Both the position numbers and the translations under genes were made by a program. This document shows positions 30,985 to 40,989 of a stretch of DNA of 64,000 nucleotides, one piece after another. A model generated the notes under the pieces. That model did not search any database. It had not been told where the DNA came from and was given only the letters and a program-made list of their open reading frames with translations. The stretch's first letter is position 1. Every line of letters begins with the position of its first letter. This DNA comes from Maylandia zebra (lineage: Eukaryota; Chordata; Actinopteri; Cichliformes; Cichlidae): the NCBI RefSeq assembly GCF_041146795.1, contig NC_135170.1, positions 6,536,033 to 6,600,032 on the forward strand, written 5' to 3'.

Positions 30985-33473
30985 CAATGGCGTGTCCAGC
31001 GGGGTGGCCTGGGGGGGCACAGGCCACCCCCCAAACCAGACTGGCCACCCCAGGTGCCACCCCAAAGGCAAAACGATAAAATTCAATCAAATATCAAATG
31101 TCCGATTATGTTTTCACGGTGACGCTCAGATATCCGAGTGTAAGTGAATGCAGCATCGCTTCTGCGCTATGCGCATCACGTTAGCAAAGGTAGGAGAGCC
31201 AAGCACGAAAGATGGCACTGCAGGAAACAATTTTTCGGTGAAAGAAAATGAGGACAGAATAAATGTCCCGGTAAGTAATATCAAGTTTGTTGAGTTTAGT
31301 AAACTTCGGTGAAATTAGAATACCAAGGAAAAAATAACACTTAAAGAATTATTGCAGCCGTGGAATATTTCAGACAGTATGCTACAGAGGGGAGCTAACA
31401 TAAGAGTTATGAGTTATAAGATATAATCTAAGTCGTAACATTGCTGTATGGAGCTGCAGATTTGGTTGCAGGTTAACATAGCTGGACTGGCCATCGTTCT
31501 TATTTGACTTATTTTTTATTTTTTTTGTAATGGCATGAACAATGAGAGGTGGTGGATTGGCCAGATGCAGGTCGATGTGTAGAAATAACTCCGTTGTTTG
31601 GTGGTGGCTATGACGGGGCTTCCACAGAGGCAACAGGTGGACGAGGGAAGGGGAGGCAGGAGGAGAGCCCCGAAGCAGCCGCCAGTCCGAGTGTCAGGTG
31701 AACTGAACTTCAGGTAAGAAGTTATGAGCTGCAGTCTATCTGGGTCAGATATAAACCAAGTTTAGGTGGAGTTTATTTTCATGTTGCTGACTTTTTACTG
31801 TCAGTTGCAATAACTCATACTGCGTTCTAGCCAGTTTGACGGAGTTTTTATACAGCTGGGTGGGTGCTATGATGTTACTGATAGTGAACTTTATTTTATT
31901 CATAAGGTTAGTAGAGTTGCCAACGGCTCCTTAAAAAAATGGAATGGTCCCTCATTCAGAGAAAATATTACGCGTTTCGTATTGAGCTGAGAAGAGACGC
32001 AGTTTGTCCCGGACTTTAGCTAGAATGGAAAAAAGACACAAAGCTGGATTTATTCTGTCTTTATGCTGCACAGCTGCCTCTTCTTCTCTCATTCTCTCCC
32101 CCTCCCTCTCCTGTTGCTACTTCAATCATGAAACTGATCAATGATCAGCTGATCGGCTTTTCTCTCTTGTTTATCGCCCACTTTGCGCCAGAAAGAGGAA
32201 ACCAGCAGATATTGCGCTAAACAACAGCAGCACGTTTAAGCTTGATCAGCTGTTGTTAGAATGTATTTAATATTAATTTCTAGTATCAGCTGATGTTTGC
32301 TGGAGCCACAGCTGTAAAGCTGCTGGTCATGATGTCTGTTTAGATATGTGGTGAGAGGGAAACATGAAACCAGGAGATGTCCTTACTGGATCATCAGAGC
32401 TGAACAGGTGATGGAGAAACAGGTTTACCTTTTAGGTGACATGAATGAGTTGAAGTTATCAACTGTTTCTGAGAGATAAATAACACCAGGATCCTTTTTT
32501 ATGTAGCTGACAGCTGGTAACTGTGCAGGGGCGGGTCTAGCAAAGTTTTGCCAGGGGGCCAGGTAGGGCATTAACAGGGAAAGGGGGGCACAAAGAAATA
32601 CTTTTCTTTCTTATTCTCATTTAAAATACCTAGTTTTTATTAAATAATTATCTAAATCTTACAACCAAAGTTTTTATCTGACGTAAAATGTATAGAAATC
32701 ATACATATACCAACAAGACAGTGTACATCACTGTCACAACAGCATTTGTTTTCAGTCAAAGTCTTTATGGCTTTACTACCTGGTGGGTCGGCCTGTAGTG
32801 AAAATGCCCAATTTTTCTGTCCCAGTCCAGCCCTGCAGGTTAATACTGGCAGTGTCACCATGCCAGCTGACTGTATTTCATCATCAGCCAGTGTTGTTCT
32901 TTATCAATATTACCAAAGTTTATCATAAGGCAGCATAGAAAGTATTTACTTGCTTTCAGGTTTTATTCAAATGTTAGTCTTTTCAGTTGTTTCTCCACTT
33001 TTTTCCTGTTTCAAAATCAAACACCAGTTTGTGAGAAGATTATCTTCTTTTTTTAACAGGCAGATAAAGTTTTGCATTGGAACTGGCTAATTTGTCAATT
33101 GTTTGTTATAAATGTTCGTATTTTAATTTTCAAAAATGTTTTTGCCCAAAACATATGTGCACTATATGTCAGTAAAAATACTATGCAAATATTGATGTCC
33201 TTGAATGCTGAGTAAACACTGACAAAGCACTGATTGTATCTCTTGTACTTTATCAACGCAGTATCTAAAAACTTTGCACCGTAGTGGTTAAAATCTCATT
33301 CTAATAAGAGTTAAAAGTGCATTTGGTTATTAGGTTTATAGGATTATTGAATTATGGTTAAGGGTTGGTAGAATTTTTTTTTAAACATTATCTGCCAATT
33401 AAATCTGCCACCCTTCTCCAAATCTGTGCCCCTACCTGGCCCCCCCAACAAAAATTTTCTAGACACGCCACTG
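30985..33473. mobile_element. hAT transposon, non-autonomous, 2.5 kb
   Basis: The inverted ends are CAATGGCGTGTCCAG (30985) and CTAGACACGCCACTG (ending 33473). They are flanked by an exact 8-bp duplication, TTAATGTG (30977-30984 and 33474-33481). No transposase frame is visible. The interior includes a GCC-rich start and a core at about 32200-32535 that is also found in a different hAT element at 54110-54415. It lies in an intron-like part of the large element. Confidence 0.93.
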
Positions 33474-34087
33474 TTAATGTGGCAGACTGTTCCCTGTTCA
33501 GATGCAGTGTATAAGTACAATCAGGGCTGTCACAACAATGGGGTGGGGCCAAGTGGCTGCAACCCCAGATACAATGTGCAGGTATATATAATTACATATA
33601 TGTGAATAAAGCAAGAATCTGTTTAGGTTAGTCACTGTGCTGACTGATGCTTGCTAGGTTTATATGATTGCAAACTGCACAAAAACAACAACGGCAACAA
33701 CATTAATGACAATGACAAACAAAATTACTTACATTTATGTAAATCTCACATTAGGAAGATCTGCATTCGATTTCATGGGCTGAAATAAATAGGCAGAAAC
33801 ATTACTGCTAAAAAAATAAAAAACAAAAACTCTAAAAAGCCTAAAAATGACTTAAAAAGCAAGGAAATGTGGAACATTGTAATTAGCGAACATTAATAAA
33901 GCATAACTGTTCTTTGTTTCTAACCTTGGTAAGTACTCTGTAGCCAGAAGGAGAGGTAGGATTTCTGTGAAAGCCAAATTAAATGTGAATAGGCTTTGAT
34001 AGTTATTGAGAAGGCAGAATAATAAGAAAAGGCAAAAGTACGTCACAATATAATTAATTAAGTTACATATTTTGATTACCAAATTAT

Positions 34088-34394
34088 GGAAGCGTGGAGC
34101 TGCCACCCAGGCAAAAGAAAAATAGAGCTGTATCACGTTATGACGTGAAATGTTTATTGTTCTAACATTATGCTTTTCATGTTTGTATAATATAATATCA
34201 CGTTATTATAATATACATAATTGTCACGTTCGCACAATATTGTACGGACGTGATAATTATGTACATTTTTCGTACAATGTTGTTCAAACATGTTGTTCAA
34301 ACATGATAGTATATTGTTAGAACGATAAACTTTTCACGTTATAACGTGATATACTTATATTTCTCTTTTGCCTGGGTGGCAGCTCTACGCTTCC
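34088..34394. mobile_element. Foldback MITE
   Basis: The ends are near-perfect inverted repeats: GGAAGCGTGGAGCTGCCACC at 34088 and its complement ending 34394. A second inverted pair inside is TCACGTTATGACGTGA and its partner. The whole 307 bp can fold into one hairpin with an AT-rich loop. It has no coding capacity, and I could not identify a target duplication. Confidence 0.85.
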
Positions 34395-34626
34395 GTTCCA
34401 AATACACGAGAATAAAGTAATATTATATGGGAAAAGGCACCTGCTAGCTTGATGATGGAGGCTTCTTAGACTGGCCACCCGCCTTGGCTTCTTGTCGCCA
34501 CTCCACGAAATAAAGGTCCGTTTCCTCCATGCCGGCTAATTATTCATCCTCATTAAAATCTCGTATATGTTCAGTTGGCAGAATTGAGAATTTTACATCT
34601 TCCAACCACTTAATTAACGCGAACAT

Positions 34627-34925
34627 AATCGGCTTGTTTCTTCCCGTCTCCTGTATCCGGCCGTTCCTCTCGCTGTCAGATTTCGCGCCTCAGAGACGTC
34701 GTTATTTTTCAAAAAAAAAAAAAAAAAAGAAGAAAGAAAGAAACAGTAACAACTACTAAAGAGAGTTTTTGCACGTTCATTGCACATTTGTGGGAATGTT
34801 TAAATATTTAATTTTTATTAATTACTTTTCATTATATCTTTATTTTTTAAACCACCGTGGCAATGCGCATGCGCATACACTCCTGCACGCAAAGGGCTTT
34901 GGAGTTGACGTAATGTCGCAATGCA
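34627..34925. promoter_or_regulatory. Likely bidirectional promoter
   Basis: This stretch lies between the minus-strand exon starting at 34626 and the plus-strand SWIM gene. Its right part is CpG-containing (AATGCGCATGCGCATACAC, an NRF1-like palindrome near 34861-34879; GCAATGCATTGTGGGAGCGC near 34918). Its left part is GC-richer than its surroundings. A poly-A run interrupts it near 34711-34728. Assignment as a promoter is inference from layout. Confidence 0.4.
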
Positions 34926-36362
34926 TTGTGGGAGCGCAGCACCATCTTGGCAGGTCACGAATCAAAACAAGATTGCTACGAACCATTCTGAAACGTAGCT
35001 CAAAAGAAAATGACGGTATAGAGACAGATTCTGTCCAGATGCAAAGAGACGGTACTTGATTGTTGAAATGTGGACCCGTATGAAATATAGCCGTGGAGTA
35101 GAAACCCTGAAGACCAAACCGCTATTGACTTAGCATGATCTACTCTCATACCTTGTCTGTGGAGTCAGAGCATACACGGCGCACCAATTTCGCAATTATA
35201 AATCTCTGGAGGCGCACATCCAATTCACCAAGGACTGGGTACAAGATTTGGCTATTTTTAAGCCTCCACGTTGTGAGTACGCCGTCATTCAAGCAAAGGT
35301 AAGTCAGCTTGAGTACTGCGAGTAAAATGCGTTTGATTCCCCCCAGCATTCAAATTAGTGCTAGCAAAAATTCATTCGTGAGGGGGAAATTACAGTGAGA
35401 ACATGTAGAGGCTCTGTTAGAGGGATAACATAGTGAGTTCAGTGCATTGATGTGACATTGTCCTGAAGGATTTAGTTATTCTTTATGGTTAAAGAAATTG
35501 CCCTAATTAATTCATATTTATTATAAATAATCCTAATTACACATCTTGCTTCCTTGTTTGTGTCCTGTGTCACTAAAAATACATTCTGTTTTAGTTTTAT
35601 ACATTGATTAATGACCTGCAGAATCTGCTTGTCATATTAGGTGTCCATAGTTGTCACTTAAAGTCGAACTTTATGTTTTCTCCCTCTTGAAAGTGATTAC
35701 ATCCTTGCATTACATACTTTAGGTTCATTTTTTGCTGATAGGTTTCTAAAAAGAAACATGCAGATTTAGAATATAACATGCAGCGTTCTATAGATGGATA
35801 CATAAAAACACTTTATTTGTTACATTTATGATAAATGGATTTGAAAGTAAATAAAACACATTTGTGTCGGACTTGGCTTATTAAAGTTCTTGTCTTTAAA
35901 TGAACTTTGTCTGTGTGTGTTTTAGGTCCTGCACTCTTAAAGACTGAATTGCAGCATTGCAGCCACAGGTCATTGTGAGCATCACAGGGAAGGTTGAAGC
36001 CGCCCACTGCAGCTGTATGGCTAGAGTCGTGGAGACTTGCAGCCATGTCACTGCTCTTCTGTTTAATGTAGAAGCAACAGTGAGGATCTGTGGCACAAGG
36101 ACTGTTACAGATGAACCTGCATACTGGGTTTTGCTGGGTAATATGACCAAGATACAGCCAGAGGTTGGCCATAAGATAGACTTCTCCTCTTCAGCTGCCC
36201 AAAAAAAAGGTTCTTGATCAAAACATAAACAGACCATTCGTTGTGACAGGTAAAAGAAGCCATCCTCAAAAAAGAAAGGTTCCACCTGCTACTGTGGAGG
36301 AGTTGGATCAACTGATGGGACAATATTTTTCCAAGCATAGTTCTGTTCTGAATAACCCATAA
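34905..36362 (+). pseudogene. SWIM-zinc-finger protein of the large element, decayed
   Basis: An exon at about 35126-35299 reads DLLSYLVCGVRAYTAHQFRN, YKSLEAHIQFTKDWVQDLA and FKPPRCEYAV, and ends at GTAAGT. The next exon begins near 35926 (VLHS, then a stop codon or frame change). It carries a SWIM zinc finger, AAHCSCMARVVETCSHVTAL (Cys-x-Cys then Cys-x-His), and PAYWVLLG. An A-run near 36200 shifts the frame before LDQNINRPFV and VPPATVEELDQLMGQYF, with a stop near 36360. Similar proteins in animals join this SWIM region to a YqaJ-type exonuclease; no such domain is visible here. At least two frame defects are seen. Confidence 0.6.
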
Positions 36363-36656
36363 TGTTTTAATTTAGGGGGCCATGTAAATACTTTGCATTT
36401 ACTGAATATGTACTTACTAAATACCACTGTTCAAAAGTTGAATAAAGAAACAAAGAAATGTTTGCCTATTTTTAATTAAAAGCACTTTGTCGAACATCAC
36501 ATCAGTTACAATGTAGAAAAAATGTTATGTATAGTTTACAAATGACAAAATGTTCACATAAAATCATGACAGCATTTGTATAATATCACCCACTACTAGC
36601 ATTCTGTAATTTACTGTCTCTTTTGAAAACTTATCACTACATAAACAGCACAAGAC

Positions 36657-37260
36657 TTAAAAGTATTTAACAAGAGCATTTTTCCCTGGTTTTACTACCA
36701 CACTGGGGCACATGTTCACCAAAACGCAGCAAACCTTTGCCATCTTATCCAGGAAGGTCACCTTTTTACCCTCACATGGAAGAAGTAATCTGATTGGCAT
36801 GGTGGTATGTAGCATGTAGTTTGAAGCAGGGATTTCGTAGTGCCCCATGTGTAGTGTTGGAACCCAGTCAGGATTTGTTTCATTCATTTCATAGGCTGGT
36901 TTGTTGCAATAATGCCAAATAATTAGCAACTCTATAAATAGAAGGTAGTTCTGCATGTTTGTTCTAAGTTTGTGCTATTGAAAATAAAATTAACAGGCTA
37001 TAAATAATAATATGAACTTATTTAGAACTTACCTGAATGAAAATACTGGAGCACACCAACAGATATCTGTGGCTGGTAGAGAACTGAATATCAGCTCGTC
37101 TCGCAGCTGCTATCCAGGCTAGACGCCTTCTTTTGGTAACATCCAACACATAAGCTCCCTCATGATGTTTCCAGGTGAGGAAACAATGAAAAGAGAGCCT
37201 GTTTTCAAGCTTATTCCTTTGTCGGTAGTGCAATCTAACATTACAACCGACCACACAGCA
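36657..37260 (-). CDS. THAP-domain protein, two exons
   Basis: Exon 1 (about 37260-37026) encodes a THAP zinc-binding domain: CCVVGCNVR (Cys-x4-Cys start), SFHCFLTWKHHEG, DVTKRRRLAWIAAARRADI, and an end that lacks the usual final Cys-x2-His (VCSSIF). It ends at CAG|GTAAGT. Exon 2 begins after TTTTCAATAG at about 36974 in the same phase and reads HKLRTNMQNYLLFIE, NETNPDWVPTLHMGHYEIP and KNALVKYF, with a stop at 36657. THAP domains bind DNA and are common in P-type and Kolobok-type transposases and in genes derived from them. The second exon is not a DDE core I recognise. Confidence 0.6.
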
Positions 37261-37689
37261 AGCATTTGTTTGGCCTGCTAATATGGCGCCTTGACCAAAA
37301 ATCCTGGCTACGCCCCATCCTGTAAGATCACGCTCCAGAGCCCTATTAACGTACGGATCTAGAAAGAAGACGCTGCATTTTTAACTCTGAGGGAGATGGA
37401 GAATGAGCCTATTTCCAAAACAGTGGAGTGTGTTCCTTTAAGTACTAAATTGTATATATTGTCAAAAACTAAAGTGTACATAGCAGTTGTTGTATCTTGT
37501 TTACTGTATCACTGACAGATAATTTCAAAGTCAATGAACGCTACATTATAGTGAGATATTGTGTAATGTGAAATACTGTAAGCAAATGAATAAACAACCT
37601 AATTCGTGATAGACCTTTGACTCTGTTTTGTTTGAATCCAACTGTTTTTTGCAGATGTGCATAAAACATGTTACTTTTAGTATTGTTAT

Positions 37690-37939
37690 CATTATCATCA
37701 TTATTGCACTAAATATATTTTAAATAAAGGATACTTTGATATACATTCTACTGTAAGGTTGGAAATGTATTTTCTTCACCCTAAAATATGTTTTGAAATG
37801 TATTTTGGTTTGAAAGAAATATATTTTCAATTTCAAAAATATATTTTTTTGGAGCATCACAAATACAAAATATATTTACCATATATTTGAAATATATTTT
37901 GGCCAGGAAAAATGTATTTTTTTACCGTATGGGGTTGCC
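37690..37939. repeat. Right subterminal AT repeats of the large element
   Basis: Alternating TGTATTTTG and AAATATATTTT units end at ATTTTTTTACCGTATGGG. They mirror the left end at 28113-28385. From 37262 to 37690 I see no gene. Confidence 0.65.
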
Positions 37940-38095
37940 TGTGTCCTTGTCTTTTGGGAAAATACTTTACACAAGTAGTGGCTCAAAGAGGATTCTTTTT
38001 TTTCCTTTTTTTTTTTTAACTGTGCTGCAATTGTTTACTGGATTATTTGTGCCATTAATTAGTGTCAACTAATTTTTATTCAATCTCCACACAGG

Positions 38096-38356
38096 ATATG
38101 CTTGTGAAGATGGAATATGGGGGAGAGCAGAAGTGCGTTGAAGTTCCACAAAGTGATGAATGAAGGACAAGCATATTGTATTGAAGAAATAAGTGATGAG
38201 AATGCTGTTATTTGCATTTACCATGTCAGACCTTTTGATAAACACAATTCTAATGAAAGTGAGAACATGTATACTGTACATCTTTCAGAAAATGTTTTGA
38301 AATTGTTGTGCACAGTTCAGAATAAATGTTTTTCAAAAACCATTGCATCTTTTTAG
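38096..38356 (+). CDS. Small unrecognised ORF or terminal exon
   Basis: After an acceptor-like CACACAG at 38095, a frame runs to a stop at 38354-38356. It reads LKFHKVMNEGQAYCIEEISD and ENAVICIYHVRPFDKHN. It could be the last exon of a small gene; an AATAAA lies inside the ORF near 38321. No domain is recognised. Confidence 0.3.
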
Positions 38357-38439
38357 TAAATGTTTATTTCCAAAAGAAATTTCTAGAAGTTCAGAACCGT
38401 AAAATTCCTGCTTTTTAGAATGAATTAGAAGATAACTCT

Positions 38440-38640
38440 TACGTAGTTAAACTAAAATACTCTTTGAGAGTTAATATATAAACTCTTAACACCAAGTGTT
38501 AAATTATCAACTCCAGACAGATTTGGTGTTTAACACTAAATCAGAGTTAACGTACCAACTCTCTAAAAAGAGTTAAATTAACACTCTCTGGTGTGGACAA
38601 ATATGGACACTTTAATAGTGTTGAAATCAAATCCGACAGT
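38440..38640. repeat. AT-rich repeat with TTAACACT and AGAGTTAA motifs
   Basis: Short inverted phrases (GAGAGTTAAT, ACTCTTAACACC, AGTGTTAAAT, AGAGTTAAATTAACACTCT) recur within 200 bp, giving a foldback structure like a MITE. I could not define its ends or target duplication. Confidence 0.4.
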
Positions 38641-38666
38641 GTTAATTTGGACATGCTAGATTTGCT

Positions 38667-38979
38667 GTGTAGGAGCCATTCTTGGGTTAATACCTTATGT
38701 GGTCACTAGAGGTCACCTTTTTCTGTTTTGATTATGTAATGTAAAGGTATTTAAGGTAGACGCACGTAATCGGCGTCAGGTGTTTCATTAAGAAGGCAAA
38801 CAGTTTGTGACCGTTGCGCTGTTATGCTAAGTCGATACAGAATAAAGACCAAAAAGGACAAGATACATACTGCTGGATTTATTGGACTGTGAACTTAATT
38901 CATGCCTACCAGTGACATCGCGTCGCCCCCCGTTAACGACCACCTCAGTGGCTTCAAGCGTAGGCTTAGCCTCTACAAA
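38667..38979 (+). repeat. Solo-LTR-like sequence
   Basis: A 313 bp block starts TGTAGGAGCC and ends CCTCTACA, the TG...CA form of LTRs with a short inverted TGTAG/CTACA tip. An AATAAA (GAATAAAGACC near 38840) sits about where R would end. The flanking bases do not form a clear duplication. It abuts the right copy of the 600 bp duplication. It shows no similarity to the retroviral leader at 8135. Confidence 0.5.
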
Positions 38980-38982
38980 TCT

Positions 38983-39811
38983 AATTTTAAAAATGTCACA
39001 GACCACGTGAATACATCATCTGACTTATTGTAGTTGCAATGAATGGTGGACTGCTTTATGATCTGAGTATTTTGCAAAATTGTTATTTATATACTTATTT
39101 GTACAACACTGTTAACATAATACTTGTGTTTCCTTGTTTTGTCTAATTCAGATTGGCTGTGACATTTGCCCACGGTGGTACCACAGGGGCTGTGCAAAGA
39201 AGCCCCGCAAGAGCAAAGAAAACAAGTTTGTCTGTGAAGCATGCTGGTCAGACAGTTAGGTTCTCTGGCAATTTTTCTGAGGCTTTGAAATGTGTGTGTT
39301 TTGTATCGTTGTCTCCAATAATATTAATTAGTTGTTTATTTATGTTTGTGTTGCTGTGTGTGCTTCTGTATTGTTAACAACATTAAAATTCAGCTTTGAT
39401 TTGAATTAGTTTGTAGGATTATTCAATTATTTTTTGTTTCCTAACATGTTAACATTATAGGTACTGTGGGAAAAGAATTAATATATATGTTGTTTCATGG
39501 TTTACTGGTGTTCAGCTTCCGCTATACCCCCTGTTTCTGGTATATTTGTTACTTTATTTCAATTGGTGGTTTCTTCTTTAATTGGATGTTATTGTTATTG
39601 TTTTTTGCTTTCGTTTCAATTAATAAGTGCTGTATTGGAATGACATTTTTTTAACTTTTGTTTTCTCTTTCGTATTACTTATTGTTCTTAATTTGTTTAT
39701 GCAGATCTCCTCCCAGCTGTTTCCATTTGGCCATTATCGTTTTTTTGGTGTTATATTTGAAATTTGACATTTTATGCGCTGTCCAATAAAGGCTTTATTT
39801 AAATTTTCAGC
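38983..39811 (+). repeat. Right copy of the ~600 bp duplication with PHD exon
   Basis: This segment up to 39577 matches 7534-8134 almost base for base, including the exon at about 39153-39259 (CDICPRWYHRGC and CEACW, same stop). It then continues with sequence not seen in the left copy: a 3' flank with AATAAAGG near 39786. The upstream exons of the gene are absent here, so this is an orphan terminal exon. It ends at the AGAATG target of the IS3EU-type element. Confidence 0.9.
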
Positions 39812-39817
39812 AGAATG

Positions 39818-40989
39818 TATGGGCAGAAATCTGTGGCATCAGAAACTGAAATTGAATAAGTTAAATTTGAATTTGAATTGCTTAGATTGAATCTGAATTG
39901 TAACTTGAATAAATGCTTTTGAAAACTGAATTTGAATTAGTCTAATTTGAAATTGAATTTATGGTTTGAAAATGATCATCACTAAATTGAAATTGAATTT
40001 TATATTTTGAAAATGAATTCATTTGCTTTGAAACGACATTTTATCCTTTAAAAATTCAGCTCTCGAATAATTTCAGTTTCACTTCTCACCATTCAGTTTC
40101 AGTTCTACAATTCAGTTTTTTGGAACTTTCATCCGGTTCTTGTGTAATCGTGCGCAGAGTAATCGAACTTCGTTTTACTAGCGGACCGCAAGTGGCAATC
40201 TACGACATCTTGAGCTGGAGCTGGAGTAATTCTTCTGAAGACATTCGTGATGTCAAATGACCAGTTGAGAAACTCTCAGGTTGGTAATAAATGTATTACA
40301 TGTATAAGAACAAGCGTCATGTTAACAAATAATACCCGTACAGTAACGTTTATGCGTGTTGTAGCTGTTAGCTAAAAACGCTAATTTAGCGTAGATTGCC
40401 CTGGGTTCAGCGTTGACAAACAAATATGAAAGACTCCTTTCAATAGAATCCCAAAGTTGTCATCTTGTAGCCCTCCAGAGTCCTCCACACTTGCAGAGGC
40501 CCCTACAGTAGGAAAATGTGCAAAAGAATGTCAAAACCATTGCTATTTGGGTTTTCTTATGTCTCACACAGCATCCCAAGTCTTTAGCTTACTTAAAACC
40601 CTTAGCTACAGTGTATATTTAGTCTAACACTCATCAGTGTCTGGATCATTACTGATCACTTCGGTGTGATATGATATATAACTTTTCTGTTACATAGTGT
40701 ATGATTAAATACACAGTACTCTTAACATACTTCTCAATTCTTAACATACTCAATTGTCAGGTCAGCAAGACACCTGCTAAATTTACTAACTTCTACCACT
40801 GTTCAGCCCAGTGTTCAGACTCACCAAGAGCCTCCCAGGTTTTGTGAAGCTAGACACAAACAACACATGCACAGATTACCAAATGACTTTTGAATCATTT
40901 GACATGTGTTTTACTGTTGTATTATATTAATTAGTTAGCATAAAATGATGTGATGCATCTTCTGAATATTGTGTCATTCTAGCAGACAG
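39818..40989 (+). repeat. Left long terminal inverted repeat of the IS3EU-type element
   Basis: About 1,170 bp match 52582-53750 in reverse orientation with few differences. The outer 250 bp is an array of GAAATTGAATT-like phrases. The middle contains an ATG exon at 40250-40279 ([10 protein letters not shown] then GTTGGTAA), which is also present in the right repeat. Confidence 0.93.

Larger units (their letters stand above)
28735..34626 (-). pseudogene. Minus-strand series of small exons, BEN-protein-like first exon
   Basis: The likely first exon starts at ATG 34626 and reads MFALIKWLEDVKFSI then RDFNEDE. After one in-frame stop at 34542-34540 it continues to TDLYFVEWRQEAKAGG near 34460. 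This start resembles first exons of multicopy fish proteins that carry BEN domains. Further minus-strand segments with splice-like borders lie at 33780-33750 and 30044-30013 (two similar ~31 nt exons), 30930-30890, 29561-29497 and about 28830-28740. I see no BEN domain itself. The joined frame cannot be verified by eye, and the stop suggests decay. Confidence 0.35.
28113..37939. mobile_element. Large unclassified element with THAP and SWIM genes
   Basis: The borders are inverted: CCCATACGGTAAAAAAATA near 28116-28134 and TATTTTTTTACCGTATGGG near 37915-37933. Both are followed inward by AT-rich subterminal arrays of TGTATTTTGAAATGTATTTT-like units. Inside are a minus-strand THAP gene (37260-36657), a plus-strand SWIM-zinc-finger gene (35126-36362), and a minus-strand series of small exons starting near 34626. 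The last two genes diverge from a shared promoter-like region. A 2.5 kb hAT and a MITE are nested within. I found no DDE catalytic core and no clear target duplication. The unit is therefore unclassified and may be composite. Confidence 0.5.

Noticed and set aside
28113..37939. Assignment of the large element to P or Kolobok because of the THAP domain
   Set aside because: No P or Kolobok catalytic core was found. There is no 8-bp or TTAA duplication at the ends, and THAP domains also occur elsewhere.
8135..38979. A single giant provirus from the leader at 8135 to the LTR-like block at 38667-38979
   Set aside because: The LTR-like block shows no match to the 5' leader, and the space between is filled by many unrelated elements.
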